From assembly GCF_004343775.1 (NCBI RefSeq), contig NZ_PTXL01000001.1, forward strand, positions 1,302,001-1,366,000: a stretch of DNA of 64,000 nt, in the 5' to 3' direction. Positions 1 to 8,641 of the stretch are shown here, piece by piece. The position numbers and the translations under genes were made by a program. Source of the stretch: Burkholderia sp. SRS-46 (GTDB taxonomy: Bacteria; Pseudomonadota; Gammaproteobacteria; Burkholderiales; Burkholderiaceae). Within the stretch, counting starts at the first letter, position 1, and the number at the start of each line of letters is the position of its first letter. Under the pieces are notes generated by a model. That model had not been told where the DNA came from, did not search any database, and saw nothing but the letters and a program-made list of their open reading frames with translations.

Positions 1-501
1 GTCGACGCTCCACGTCAGGTTGTACTTCAGCGCGTTGGTCGGGTACTCGGGCAGCGCGCCGACGCGCATCTTCACGTCGCGCACTTCGGTGAAGCCGTTC
101 ACGAGTTCGTGCGCGGCGAGGCCGATGAAGCCCGGCGCGAGGCCGCACTGCGGCATGAACGCGCGGTCGGAGCCATCGGCCAGTTCGCGGATCGCGTGCG
201 TCGCGCGCACGTCTTCGGTCAGGTCGAAGTAATGGACGCCCGCGGCCTTCGCGGCGGCGGCGACGTTCACTGCGAGGTAGTACGGCAGTGCATTGACGAG
301 CGCATCGAAACCCTTGACCGCTTCGCGGATCGCATTCGCATCGGCCGAATCGACACGTTGCGTCGCAATGCCTTCGCGCGACAGCTTCGCGAGCGCGTCC
401 GCGTCGCGATCGAATGCGACGACTTCGTAGTCGCCCGTTTCACGCAGCATGTGAGCAATGGTGTGGCCGATCAGACCTGCGCCGACGATGGCGATTTTCA
501 T
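1..501 (-). CDS. Saccharopine dehydrogenase family protein (partial, N-terminal part)
   Basis: The gene starts with ATG at 501 and runs off the left edge of the window, so only the first 167 residues are visible. The protein begins MKIAIVGAGLIG, a Rossmann dinucleotide-binding loop (GAGLIG, residues 7-12). This is followed by an acidic residue ending beta-2 (VVAFDRD) and a DALVNALPYY segment typical of the saccharopine dehydrogenase / lysine dehydrogenase family. These enzymes are NAD(P)-dependent oxidoreductases of lysine catabolism or related amino-acid chemistry. The substrate-binding C-terminal domain lies outside the window, so the substrate cannot be assigned. An operator-like pair of dyads lies 100-155 bp upstream. 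Confidence 0.8.
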   Translation of the reverse strand, partial: MKIAIVGAGLIGHTIAHMLRETGDYEVVAFDRDADALAKLSREGIATQRVDSADANAIREAVKGFDALVNALPYYLAVNVAAAAKAAGVHYFDLTEDVRATHAIRELADGSDRAFMPQCGLAPGFIGLAAHELVNGFTEVRDVKMRVGALPEYPTNALKYNLTWSVD

Positions 502-603
502 GCGCTTATCTCCTGATGATGGGTTGGTGTTGTGTACGGCGTCGAGCCATGAACACAGTTTAGAGACGCGCAAAAACAGTTCCAAGACCAAGAATGATGC
601 GAA

Positions 604-656
604 ACGTCGGGTATTCTCGACGTTATGACGATGCGTTTCGTCAAAATGACGAAACG
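604..656. promoter_or_regulatory. Two inverted repeats upstream of the saccharopine dehydrogenase gene
   Basis: The stronger repeat is CGTTTCGTCA (634-643), AAA spacer, TGACGAAACG (647-656): ten perfect base pairs around three bases. A second dyad, ACGTCG (604-609) and CGACGT (618-623), lies next to it on the side nearer the gene. Together they sit 103-155 bp before the ATG at 501, in an AT-richer patch. Their form fits a dimeric regulator such as an Lrp/AsnC-type protein. The regulator is not identified; the Lrp-family gene at 6380 is one candidate by inference only. Confidence 0.45.
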
Positions 657-772
657 ACGTGAAAATGCCCGTGCGCCGGCCTGTGCGGGGGCCGGCGCGT
701 CGGATTTCGAGGGGCTGTGAGGAGGGAGAGAAAGGTGCGCAGAATGCGGCTCGATGTCCGCTTGGTTTGGTC

Positions 773-1999
773 TCAGCGATGTTCTCCCGCCAATACGGGG
801 CGTTCGCCGCGCTTGAACCCGAACACGTGATTGATCAGCGAGTCGATCTTGCTGAAGAACGTCTCGGCACCGTAGCCTGCGGCGAACGCAACGGCCGATG
901 CGGATAGACTCAGGCCCAACCCCAAGCTGACGTGCGTGACGACGGTCGAGGGGTCAAAGAACAATCCGACTGTAACGCCGGCTATCAAGCCCAAAGGCAG
1001 ACGCACCAGCGTGAGAATCCTGTCTCGCGGAGCCAGCACACCGTCCTGGATCTTTTCGTAGATTCCCCGAACCGAAGCCGCGAAGGAGCCGATCACGGCG
1101 AACAGAATCGGAAGGATGTAGCTCGTGAAGGTCGAAAGCACAATGGCGACGGAGCGTGCATCCTCTTGCGCATTCTTCTGAAAATTAGGTATCTCGAATA
1201 TAAACTTGATCGGCCAAAATGCCCAACTGTCCTTGAATGCCGAAACGCTAGCGACTGCTGCTTCATAACGCTTCGCAATGTATGAATACTCGTTGCACAT
1301 TTCTATGATTTGATAGGTTTCATTTGAAATTCCTGGCGGTTCGCAATGCTCCTTTACCAGCTTCGATGGCGACGTTGCAGCGGCGATCGGTGCGAATTGC
1401 TTGGCGAGTGTCGAATAGAGATCGTCCGTCGATTTCATATGGGCCACCCTGTCCTGTTCAAAGCGCGTAATTACTTGGGCACCGTAAGAGACAATTGACA
1501 GAAGAATCGCCGAAATCACCGTGATCATGACGACCCACAAACTCATCTTATCCGTGACGCGACGAAAGTCCTGAGCATTTGCAACTATTTTCGGGAAGGC
1601 ATCTTTCGCTACGCCGATCCTGGAATAGCGTATCCCGCCGGAATTCATACTCGCATGATCTTCCGTCGAATTCTTTTCATCCTCCACGAACATGTAGGTG
1701 TACGCGATGGTCAGGCCGCTCGCCGGATAGGCTACATGATTCAATGAACACTTTGCCCGGAACAGGAATGCGACATCCTCCGCATCATATGATCCAGATT
1801 GGCTGGCGATCCTCGATATCCGGTTGATTGTCTCGCGAATTTTTTCATTAACAATTATCCCGTTATGGCATATGGCATCGCCTTTATCCAACCTGACGGA
1901 AAGATAATCGACAAGCAGCAAAACCTCCTTGAATTCGCAATCGAAGAATTCATTCAGCTCCTTCGACGCGACTTCGCACCTTTCTCGTACGTCGTTCAT
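773..1999 (-). CDS. Unknown membrane protein, AT-richer than its surroundings
   Basis: The protein has 408 residues, starting at an ATG preceded by GGGAAGG about 6 bases upstream; a longer reading to 2140 lacks such a site. The N-terminal third is soluble (MNDVRERCEV start, several Cys). A hydrophobic helix follows (LWVVMITVISAILL), then a roughly 100-residue loop with several Cys and an aromatic-rich end. The C-terminal part has three more hydrophobic segments (VAIVLSTFTSYILPILF, LTLVRLPLGLIAGVTVGLFF, and a Ser/Ala/Gly-rich one). I recognise no family. Codon use is clearly less GC-biased than in neighbouring genes, above all between about 1100 and 1990, which suggests later acquisition. It reads toward the saccharopine dehydrogenase gene but is separated from it by 271 bp. 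Confidence 0.65.
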   Translation of the reverse strand: MNDVRERCEVASKELNEFFDCEFKEVLLLVDYLSVRLDKGDAICHNGIIVNEKIRETINRISRIASQSGSYDAEDVAFLFRAKCSLNHVAYPASGLTIAYTYMFVEDEKNSTEDHASMNSGGIRYSRIGVAKDAFPKIVANAQDFRRVTDKMSLWVVMITVISAILLSIVSYGAQVITRFEQDRVAHMKSTDDLYSTLAKQFAPIAAATSPSKLVKEHCEPPGISNETYQIIEMCNEYSYIAKRYEAAVASVSAFKDSWAFWPIKFIFEIPNFQKNAQEDARSVAIVLSTFTSYILPILFAVIGSFAASVRGIYEKIQDGVLAPRDRILTLVRLPLGLIAGVTVGLFFDPSTVVTHVSLGLGLSLSASAVAFAAGYGAETFFSKIDSLINHVFGFKRGERPVLAGEHR

Positions 2000-2188
2000 T
2001 TCAGCCTTCCCGGGCGTCAAGCGGATTCGTGCTTCAGGACTCAATGACGCCAATTGAAGTCCTGTCACGCCTGCCGTAAAGATCGCATCGCCACGTCCGC
2101 GAGAACGGGTTCCGCGATCCTTACGGCTGCGCATGCACACGCAAGCGGACCACGGCGATCGCTCGCCGTCGCCGGCGCCAACACCTCG

Positions 2189-4216
2189 TCACGTCAACCG
2201 CACCACCAGCGCATAGTTTTGCGGCGTAGTCACCCGGAATGCACGCACGACGATCTCGACGTCCCCTTTCGGCACGCCGGCCCAGATCACCTGCTCGACG
2301 TTGTTCAAGCGATCGAAGTCCGCCGAACCGGGCGCCATGTTGCCGTGCCGCTCCTCGCCATCCGCCGCGCGCACGATCAGATCGAGATCGTTCTGCAGCG
2401 CCTCGCCGGGCGCATCCGTCCAGACCAGCGTGACCTTGAGCGTGCGCCCGTCGACGTCGACGGCCTGCGCAGTGTGTTCCTCGCCGCCCGTGTCGAGCGT
2501 GCCAGCCTCGTCCTTGAACGCGACTGTTTCGCCGGCCGCGTTGGGGCCGACCGTTGCGGCGAGATCGACCCTGCCGAACCCTTGGGAGGCATCGGGCGGC
2601 GCCCCGACTTCCGGCGGGGCGTATTGGCCCGGAATGGCTGTCGCCCCGTTGATCAGCATCGCCTTGACGAGCGCCGCGCTCGGCTGTGCGATTCCGCGCG
2701 ACTTCAGGTATTGCCTGACCACCGCGGCGCAGCCTGCGACCAGCGGCGTCGCCATGCTCGTGCCGCCGTCGTAGAAATAGAGCGGATCGCCGGACGGCGC
2801 CCATCCGTTGCCGGACGCCACGCGGGAGCGCGTGGAGAGGATCGCGGTGCCCGGCGCGACGACGTCGGGACGGATTCGATTGTTGGCCGTCGGCCCCCTG
2901 CTGCTGAACGCGGCCATCCCGTTCGGATTGTTCGCCACCGCATCGTCGTGGATCGGGTTCTCGGGAAATTCGGTCGGCCAGCCATTTCCATAGCGCAGAA
3001 TATGGGCGGGATCGATGAAATCCGGTCTGTTGTTTTCGCAAGCTCCGACAGTAACGCAGTTCTTCGCGGTTCCCGGTGAACCAACCGAGCCGTCGTCGAT
3101 GACGCCGCGCCCCCGCGAATCGGCGCCGTCGTTGCCGGCGGCAAAGCAGATCACGCAGTCCCTGAAGTTCCAGACGAAGTCGTCGACTTCCGTGGCATTC
3201 GACGTGTACGCACCCGCGGCCGGGCTCCCCCACGAATTCGTGTGGACCCGCGCGCCGTCGTTCTGGTAGGGGCCGGTGAACAGATCGTGCAGATCGGCGG
3301 GAAGCCCGCCCAGCGAATCGTTCGAATCGAGCAGCGATTGCAAGATCAATCGGGCCTTGGGCGCCGTGCCGCGAATCGGCGTGCCGTCAACATAGACCCC
3401 GTCGCCGAGCGCGGACCCGGCCACGTGCGTGCCGTGGCCGTTCGGATCGCTCGCATTCGGCCGGCCGAGCGGATAGAGCTTGAGCACGCGTCCGGTGAAC
3501 GCCGGATGCACGTCGCCGGTGTCGCCTTTGTCGAACCCCGTATCGGCGATCGCGATGATTTCGTCTTCGCCCTCGAGCGAGTGGCCGTTCTGCGCGGCAT
3601 CGGCACGCAGGATGCCGCGTGCCTTGTCGTTCGCGAGCTTCGGCGGGATGTAAGGCTCGATGTGCCGAACGGCATCCACGGCGGCGAGCGCCGCCAGGCG
3701 TCGACGCGCGACGGTGAGCCTGACCTTGCTCCGCCCCATTTCGAGTTGCGTCGGATCCAGGCCCGCCGCCTTCGCGATCTCGTCTCGCGCGACGTTCGCG
3801 TCGACCTTCCCGTGGAGCACCACGTCGACGGTCACGCTGTCCTTCGACAACGTATCCGGCGACGTCAGCGCCAGCAGTTGCCCGCTCGCGCCGCCGTTCG
3901 CGCCCGGCCGCAGCGACGCGTGCACCTTGAAGCCGGTCATGTAGACGTTCGCCCACTCGACATACGGGAGTGCCCGTATCGCCGTCAGATCGGAAGGCGG
4001 GTAATGGCAGATATAGGTGTCTTCGGGAACGTACTGGAGGATCGTCGCGTCCAGATGCGCGAGTTCGTCCCTTTGCGCCTGGACCAGCGGCTGCTTCGCC
4101 TGGACGAGGATGTAATCCGATGCGGAACTGTCGCCGCTCACGAGATTGGCCGCCGCGAGCGCCGGATGATTCGCGACGGGATCGACTGTAATGCCGTTGA
4201 TGGTGATCTTGGCCAT
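2189..4216 (-). CDS. Subtilisin-like serine protease (peptidase S8)
   Basis: A 675-residue protein with a complete S8 catalytic triad: Asp225 in IAIADTGFDKGD, His261 in NGHGTHVAG and Ser487 in GGTSMATP, with the oxyanion Asn362 in AAGNDG. Residues 1-200 form a propeptide-like N-terminal region. The C-terminal part after about 530 contains LVWTDAPG...NDLDLIV, the pattern of the beta-sandwich domain found in KP-43-like subtilases. The ATG at 4216 has GGGAG about 8 bases upstream; an ATG 30 bp earlier has no better site. No Sec signal peptide is visible: the N-terminus reads MAKITINGITVDPVANHP, hydrophilic and without a helix. The gene follows the phosphoesterase gene by 39 bp on the same strand, so the two are probably cotranscribed. 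The substrate and cellular location are unknown. Confidence 0.88.
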   Translation of the reverse strand: MAKITINGITVDPVANHPALAAANLVSGDSSASDYILVQAKQPLVQAQRDELAHLDATILQYVPEDTYICHYPPSDLTAIRALPYVEWANVYMTGFKVHASLRPGANGGASGQLLALTSPDTLSKDSVTVDVVLHGKVDANVARDEIAKAAGLDPTQLEMGRSKVRLTVARRRLAALAAVDAVRHIEPYIPPKLANDKARGILRADAAQNGHSLEGEDEIIAIADTGFDKGDTGDVHPAFTGRVLKLYPLGRPNASDPNGHGTHVAGSALGDGVYVDGTPIRGTAPKARLILQSLLDSNDSLGGLPADLHDLFTGPYQNDGARVHTNSWGSPAAGAYTSNATEVDDFVWNFRDCVICFAAGNDGADSRGRGVIDDGSVGSPGTAKNCVTVGACENNRPDFIDPAHILRYGNGWPTEFPENPIHDDAVANNPNGMAAFSSRGPTANNRIRPDVVAPGTAILSTRSRVASGNGWAPSGDPLYFYDGGTSMATPLVAGCAAVVRQYLKSRGIAQPSAALVKAMLINGATAIPGQYAPPEVGAPPDASQGFGRVDLAATVGPNAAGETVAFKDEAGTLDTGGEEHTAQAVDVDGRTLKVTLVWTDAPGEALQNDLDLIVRAADGEERHGNMAPGSADFDRLNNVEQVIWAGVPKGDVEIVVRAFRVTTPQNYALVVRLT

Positions 4217-4255
4217 CGCATTTCTCCCAATATTCCAATCAAGCAAACGGGTTGA

Positions 4256-5698
4256 TCAGCCCGCGACGCCGAAATGGCGCTGGTAGGCCGCCCGGATGAA
4301 GTCGTGCGCGTCACCCTGCGTCACCGGAAGCGAGGCCGCCGTCAGCGTCGCGGGTTGCGACGACTGCGTCAGGTGGTAGATCCGCATCAGCATGTCGCGC
4401 TGGTCGGGATCGAGCGGCTGGTTCGCCGGATGCCGCGGATCGTCGGCCGCGACGGTTATCTCCGGCAAGCTCGCGCGTGGCAGCGTGGCTGGTGTGTCGG
4501 TGCGCGCCTCGTTCAGTTCGTCGAACAGGGTTTCGAAGCTGTTGGCGCTCGCGTCCCGCTCGGTGAGGATTCCATCGATGCCGAACATCTTGTTCAGCGT
4601 GGCGAGCACCGACGTGTGCTGGTAGCGCGTCGAGTCGACCCGCTGTGCCGTCACCCACGGCGACGCGATCACCGCCGGCACGCGAACCCCGAGCCGGTCG
4701 AACGCGAAGGTCGGCGCAAACGACGGGTCACCGGCCGTCGGCGACGTCAGTCCGTCCGGATTCGGCACGGGTGACGGCGGCGCGACGTGGTCATAGAAGC
4801 CGCCGTGCTCGTCGTAGGTGACGATCAGCGCGCTTTTCGCCCAGATATCCGGGTTGCCGCGCAATGCTTCGTAGACGTCGGCCACGAGATTGTCGCCGTA
4901 CCGGGCATCCTGAGGCGCGTGCTGCGAGTTCGCGAGCCCGCCGGTTGGCGCGGCCGCGTTCTTCGAATTGAAGAAGCGCGGGATGATGAACGAGTAGTTG
5001 GCCAGCGCGCCGGCGTCCACGTCGGCCTTGAACGCGTCGTCGAACAGCTTGAAGTTCGCCGTCTTCCCGCTCACCTCGGAAAATTCGAGCACTTCGTTGC
5101 TGTCGAACGCATACGTGGCCCACGTGCAACCGGCGTCTTCGAGCGCGTTGTAGATCGTGCGGACGTCGAGCACGCGTTTCCAGTTGTTCAGCGCGAATCC
5201 CGTCGACGTCGCCGCGTGCATGTAGAAGCGATTGGGCTGGGTCGGCCCCGGCACTTCCGAAAACCAGTTGTCGCATAGGCAAAACGCATCGGCCAATGCG
5301 TTGATGGACGGCAGGCTGGCGGCCGAAAAGGACTGCATCACCACTTGCAGCATGGCAGGCGACGGGTTCGACACGTGGTCGTGAATCAGCTCGTCCCGGT
5401 AGCTTCGTACGAATCCGTTGTTGGCTGGCGGCAGCGCCGCGCTGGGGCCGGCCTTATCGTTCACGAGCTGGTAATTCGTCGCGTGCACCGAATGCCCCGG
5501 TCCGTTTCCGGCGAGAACGGCAAAAGGCGCATCGTCGTTCACCTTAAATGCGGGATTCGCGTCCGATTCCGGCTCGGAAGGATCGCGCAGATTGAATTCG
5601 TCTCCTTTGAGCCCGTTGACATTTTGGCGAAACCCGAAAATATGGTCGAACGACCGGTTCTCGAGCATCAACACCACGACGTGATCGATTTTTCCCAT
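4256..5698 (-). CDS. Phospholipase C / acid phosphatase family phosphoesterase
   Basis: A 480-residue protein starting MGKIDHVVVLMLENRSFDHI, the hallmark of the PF04185 phosphoesterase family (bacterial phospholipase C and AcpA-type acid phosphatase). Metal-site and nucleophile motifs are present: E13-N14 in LMLENRSFDH, T153 in PGPTQPNR (the usual nucleophile position) and D296-E297-H298 in TYDEHGGFYDH. At 480 residues it is shorter than the roughly 700-residue phosphocholine-specific enzymes and closer to the acid phosphatase branch. Unlike most relatives it has no signal peptide, because the catalytic core begins at residue 5. GGAGAAAGG precedes the ATG. It is the first gene of a likely two-gene unit with the S8 protease. 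Activity on phospholipid versus phosphomonoester cannot be told from sequence. Confidence 0.85.
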   Translation of the reverse strand: MGKIDHVVVLMLENRSFDHIFGFRQNVNGLKGDEFNLRDPSEPESDANPAFKVNDDAPFAVLAGNGPGHSVHATNYQLVNDKAGPSAALPPANNGFVRSYRDELIHDHVSNPSPAMLQVVMQSFSAASLPSINALADAFCLCDNWFSEVPGPTQPNRFYMHAATSTGFALNNWKRVLDVRTIYNALEDAGCTWATYAFDSNEVLEFSEVSGKTANFKLFDDAFKADVDAGALANYSFIIPRFFNSKNAAAPTGGLANSQHAPQDARYGDNLVADVYEALRGNPDIWAKSALIVTYDEHGGFYDHVAPPSPVPNPDGLTSPTAGDPSFAPTFAFDRLGVRVPAVIASPWVTAQRVDSTRYQHTSVLATLNKMFGIDGILTERDASANSFETLFDELNEARTDTPATLPRASLPEITVAADDPRHPANQPLDPDQRDMLMRIYHLTQSSQPATLTAASLPVTQGDAHDFIRAAYQRHFGVAG

Positions 5699-6379
5699 GA
5701 CCTTTCTCCAAGCAAACGTGACGCAACAGATCGAATTCGATTGATGTTTGTCTCATCGCTGGTTCGCGCAGCCAAAACGTCACCCCGAAGTAGTGATTCG
5801 GCGTTCTCGATGGCGAGTGCGGATAGGCTGCCCCTATCGACTTGACGAGCTCCCCCGGAAAAGATCAGCAAGGCCTTGCCGGCCACCCGAGGACAGCAGG
5901 CAGCGGGCCGCGGCTCCGCCCGGCCTCGCCCGATCGCGACGCCGTCCGTCGTGTTGACTTGCTTACGCTTTGTATTCAGCCGCGGGCATGGAAATACTGG
6001 CTGCGGTCCCCGGAATGGAAAATTGCGCGACGACTCCTCGACAGCGCATCGATTTTATTGATTATTTAAATTTATACGCGCGTAAGGATATTTAAATGAA
6101 TATCAAGGCATTTGATAATTTCAAATAATCCGAGGAATGCGAGAGTCAGGATTTCGTTGCGTCCGATGTGATTTGTTTTAGCCCAAGATGCAGGAAAAAC
6201 AAGGAAATCATATGTCCGACGAATTCAATCGATTCCACGCGCCATCGACTGTTCAGGCACCGCCAATTCGGCAAACGTTTTACACAAGGAAATGGCTTTT
6301 CTAATTCGACCACTTGAGAAACTTGTGCCTCTGGCGGATCCGGGCGACGCGCTTTCATCTTCCAGGATGTCGTGACGCG
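5699..6379. other. Intergenic, no convincing gene; AT-rich promoter-like core
   Basis: This 681-bp gap lies upstream of the phosphoesterase gene and downstream of the Lrp-type gene. I find no open frame with plausible composition or start. The stretch 6055-6130 is strikingly AT-rich for this genome and contains a TACGCGCGTA palindrome (6075-6084) flanked by two TATTTAAAT-like blocks. It probably holds the promoter of the phosphoesterase-protease pair and may mark an insertion boundary. Confidence 0.5.
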
Positions 6380-6844
6380 TTACCCGCCCACCGTCCCGCG
6401 ATCGATCTTGCGCGCGAGGATGATCGACGTCGTCGTGCGCTCGACGCCTTCGAGCGCGCCGATCTGGTCGAGCAAATCGTTGAGCCGTTCCGGCGAATCG
6501 GCGCGCAGCCACGCGACGTAGTCGTATTCACCGCTCACCGCGCACAGCAGCTGCACCTCGGGCATCCGGTCGAGCTTCTTCAGCACGTCCTTGCCGTACT
6601 TCGGCGCGAGGATCACGCCGACGTACGCATAGATGCTCGCGTCGAGCACGTCCTGGCCGAGCCGCACGCTGTAGCCGGCGATCACGTTGGTTCGCTCGAG
6701 ACGCGCGATGCGCGCGATCACCGTCGTGCGGGCAACGTCGAGCTGGCGCGCGAGATCCGCGACGCTGGCGCGCGCATTGGCTTGCAGCAGCGCGACGAGT
6801 TGCCGGTCGAGATCGTCGAGCTGGTCGAGACGGGGTGGGCGCAT
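6380..6844 (-). CDS. Lrp/AsnC family transcriptional regulator
   Basis: A 154-residue protein with the standard Lrp/AsnC plan. An N-terminal winged helix-turn-helix (LDDLDRQLVALLQANARAS, then VADLARQLDVARTTVIARIARLE) is followed by a ligand-binding RAM domain with the VQLLCAVSGEYDYVAWLRA core. The ATG at 6844 was chosen because MRPPRLDQLDDLD matches the usual N-terminus; no strong ribosome-binding site is visible. Such proteins form dimers to octamers and respond to amino acids. No obvious target lies directly beside it. The dyad upstream of the amino-acid dehydrogenase gene at 501 is a possible site. Confidence 0.88.
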   Translation of the reverse strand: MRPPRLDQLDDLDRQLVALLQANARASVADLARQLDVARTTVIARIARLERTNVIAGYSVRLGQDVLDASIYAYVGVILAPKYGKDVLKKLDRMPEVQLLCAVSGEYDYVAWLRADSPERLNDLLDQIGALEGVERTTTSIILARKIDRGTVGG

Positions 6845-6957
6845 GAGGCTTGGAATGGGCGCGCGGGGCGCAGCCGGAATTGAACGTGACGCGATGATAG
6901 CGCCGAACGCGCGCCGGCCCAATCGGCGCGTGCATCGCGGCGGCGGGCGCGCAGCCG

Positions 6958-7011
6958 TGTAAACAAATGTATCCGCATCGATGTCGTTTCGTATCGGATG
7001 TAAGCAAGTGT
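6958..7011 (+). promoter_or_regulatory. Direct repeat TGTAARCAARTGT, OmpR-family-like binding sites
   Basis: TGTAAACAAATGT (6958-6970) and TGTAAGCAAGTGT (6999-7011) are 11/13 identical and 41 bp apart centre to centre, about four helical turns. They lie 115-168 bp before the ATG of the LTXXQ gene. The first copy extends to TGTAAACAAATGTA, one base from the reverse complement of the RstA box (TACATNTNGTTACA); this match rests on the published consensus as I know it. Binding by a response regulator is inferred. Confidence 0.45.
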
Positions 7012-7125
7012 CGCATTGACGCCCGCGCGACGTACCGCGTGCTACTAATACGCTGCGACGCGAGATGCGCGTGTGCCGCAGAAGCACCCTCGCCCGCTCG
7101 CACGACATCACCCCGGAGAGCCACC

Positions 7126-7656
7126 ATGAAGAAGATTTCGCTCACCCTCGCTGCACTGACCGTTGCGGCCGGCGCATTCGCGCAGACGCAACCGCATGCA
7201 CAACCGCAGGCGCCCGCGCAGCCGGCCGCTGCCGCGGCGTCGGCGCCGAGCACCGCGCAGCACGCGGCCCGCCGCGAAGCGCGCATCGAGGAACGCATCA
7301 CGTACCTGCACAACCAGCTGAAGATCACGCCGGCGCAGGAACCGCAATGGAAGACCTTTGCCGACACGATGCGCGACAACGCCAACACGATGGGCCGCCT
7401 GTATCGCCAGCGGGTGGAAACCCACAGCGCAACCGCGATCGACGACATGAAGCAGTACGCGGAACTCTCGCAGGCGAATGCCGACGGCGCGAAGAAGCTG
7501 GCCGACGCGTTCGCGCCGCTCTATGCGAGCTTCCCGGCCAACCAAAAGGCGCTCGCCGACACGACGTTCCGCAGCTGGCTGCATCACGACGGCGAACGCC
7601 GCGCCAAGGGCAACGCCGCGTCGGGCGCGGCCGCGAGCGCACCCGCGAAGCCCTGA
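7126..7656 (+). CDS. LTXXQ-motif periplasmic protein (CpxP/Spy-like)
   Basis: A 176-residue protein with a cleavable signal peptide (MKKISLTLAALTVAAGAFA, cleaved before QTQP) and an Ala/Pro/Gln-rich linker. An all-helical region contains LKITPAQEPQW, a variant of the LTXXQ motif found in the CpxP/Spy envelope-stress chaperone family. A second related segment (LYASFPANQKALADTTFRSW) gives the usual two-motif layout. GGAGAG lies about 6 bases before the ATG at 7126. It is predicted to act as a periplasmic chaperone or stress adaptor. Two OmpR-like repeats lie upstream, consistent with two-component control of this family elsewhere. Confidence 0.8.
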   Translation: MKKISLTLAALTVAAGAFAQTQPHAQPQAPAQPAAAAASAPSTAQHAARREARIEERITYLHNQLKITPAQEPQWKTFADTMRDNANTMGRLYRQRVETHSATAIDDMKQYAELSQANADGAKKLADAFAPLYASFPANQKALADTTFRSWLHHDGERRAKGNAASGAAASAPAKP

Positions 7657-7663
7657 CGCGTCA

Positions 7664-7704
7664 CGCGCAGCCGCCCCGCCCGCCCTGGGCCCGACGGCTG
7701 CGCG
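7664..7704 (+). terminator. GC-rich hairpin after the LTXXQ gene
   Basis: CGCGCAGCCG (7664-7673) pairs with CGGCTGCGCG (7695-7704) across a 21-base loop, just after the stop codon at 7656. There is no T-tract, so it may slow or protect transcripts rather than terminate on its own. Confidence 0.35.
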
Positions 7705-7782
7705 CGCCCCCGGCGGACGGCGCCGATTTCCCAGCGCGCCGTTTTCGGGATAAGCTCCACGCTTTTCCCGCATTTCTTCGCC

Positions 7783-8217
7783 ATGCTAGAACTCAAGCAA
7801 CTCGATCTCGGCACCGATCCGCAGGCCCGGCGCGTCGTCAAGGACGAGACCGTCGCGGTCGCCTTTGCGGCCGGGGACGGCGAACTGATGAGCCTCGAAG
7901 GCCCGAACCGCTACGTGGCCGGCGACGCGCTGATCACCGGTTCGACCGGCGACCGCTGGGTCGTGTCGCGCGCGCGCTTCGACGCCAAGTACCTGCCCGC
8001 CGATCCGGCGCTCGCGCACGGCGATCCGGGCGCCTACCGGAACCGGCCGGCGGTGGTGCTCGCCCGCCGCATGGACGAACCGTTCACGATCGCGCGCTCC
8101 GCGAACGGCGACACGCTGAGCGGCGTCGCGGGCGACTGGGTGATGCAGTACGCGCCCGGCGACTACGGCGTCGTGCAGGCGCAGCGCTTCGCGCAGGTCT
8201 ACCGCGACGCCGGTTGA
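7783..8217 (+). CDS. PGDYG-motif protein of unknown function
   Basis: A 144-residue soluble protein with no signal peptide. Near the C-terminus it carries APGDYGVVQAQRFAQVY, the motif that names the small PGDYG protein family. The rest is beta-rich and looks like a cupin-style or double-stranded sheet fold (TVAVAFAAGDGELMSL, RYVAGDALITGSTGDRWVVSR). Function is unknown. It stands alone between the LTXXQ gene and two genes on the opposite strand. Confidence 0.75.
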   Translation: MLELKQLDLGTDPQARRVVKDETVAVAFAAGDGELMSLEGPNRYVAGDALITGSTGDRWVVSRARFDAKYLPADPALAHGDPGAYRNRPAVVLARRMDEPFTIARSANGDTLSGVAGDWVMQYAPGDYGVVQAQRFAQVYRDAG

Positions 8218-8265
8218 CGACGCGCACGGCCTGTTTCGCCGGCGGCGTCGCCCACGCGAGGCCGC

Positions 8266-8628
8266 TTACGCGAATTCCTCGTCGAGCATGAGCACCTCGT
8301 CGCGCGGCACCGCTTCGCCCGCCGCGTGACGCTCCTCCAGCGACCCGATCGTCGCTTCCACATACGCATGCAGCACCGCGTGGCTGCGCGCGCGCTGCAT
8401 CGGCTTCAGTGCGAGATAGCGCGCGAACGCGGCCGGCGCGATGCGCACGTCGAGCGTCATCCGCTTCGGCGTCGAGCCGAAGCGCATCGCGACCCACTGC
8501 ACGGACAGGAAACGGCCGCGTTCGTCGCTGCTTTCGACGAAGCGGGTCTGCTCCGGAAACAGGTCGCAGATCACGCGTGCGAGCGCATCGAATTCGGCGC
8601 TCGGGCATTCGATCAGATAGTCTTCCAT
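8266..8628 (-). CDS. Small conserved-looking protein of unknown function (possibly DUF3022)
   Basis: A 120-residue soluble protein (MEDYLIECPSAEFDALARVI start, acidic C-terminus MLDEEFA). GGGAGGACGGAG directly precedes the ATG, a strong ribosome-binding site. Composition and codon use match the surroundings. It resembles the DUF3022 proteins of Burkholderia in length and general character; I cannot confirm this without a search. Its start lies 13 bp after the stop of the YhfC-type gene, so the pair is probably one transcript. Confidence 0.7.
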   Translation of the reverse strand: MEDYLIECPSAEFDALARVICDLFPEQTRFVESSDERGRFLSVQWVAMRFGSTPKRMTLDVRIAPAAFARYLALKPMQRARSHAVLHAYVEATIGSLEERHAAGEAVPRDEVLMLDEEFA

Positions 8629-8641
8629 CTCCGTCCTCCCG

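Noticed and set aside
2054..3079. Plus-strand 341-codon frame
   Set aside because: Antisense shadow of the S8 protease gene; composition is not protein-like.
6225..6512. Minus-strand frame overlapping the end of the Lrp gene
   Set aside because: Out-of-frame shadow of the Lrp gene continued into AT-rich non-coding DNA.
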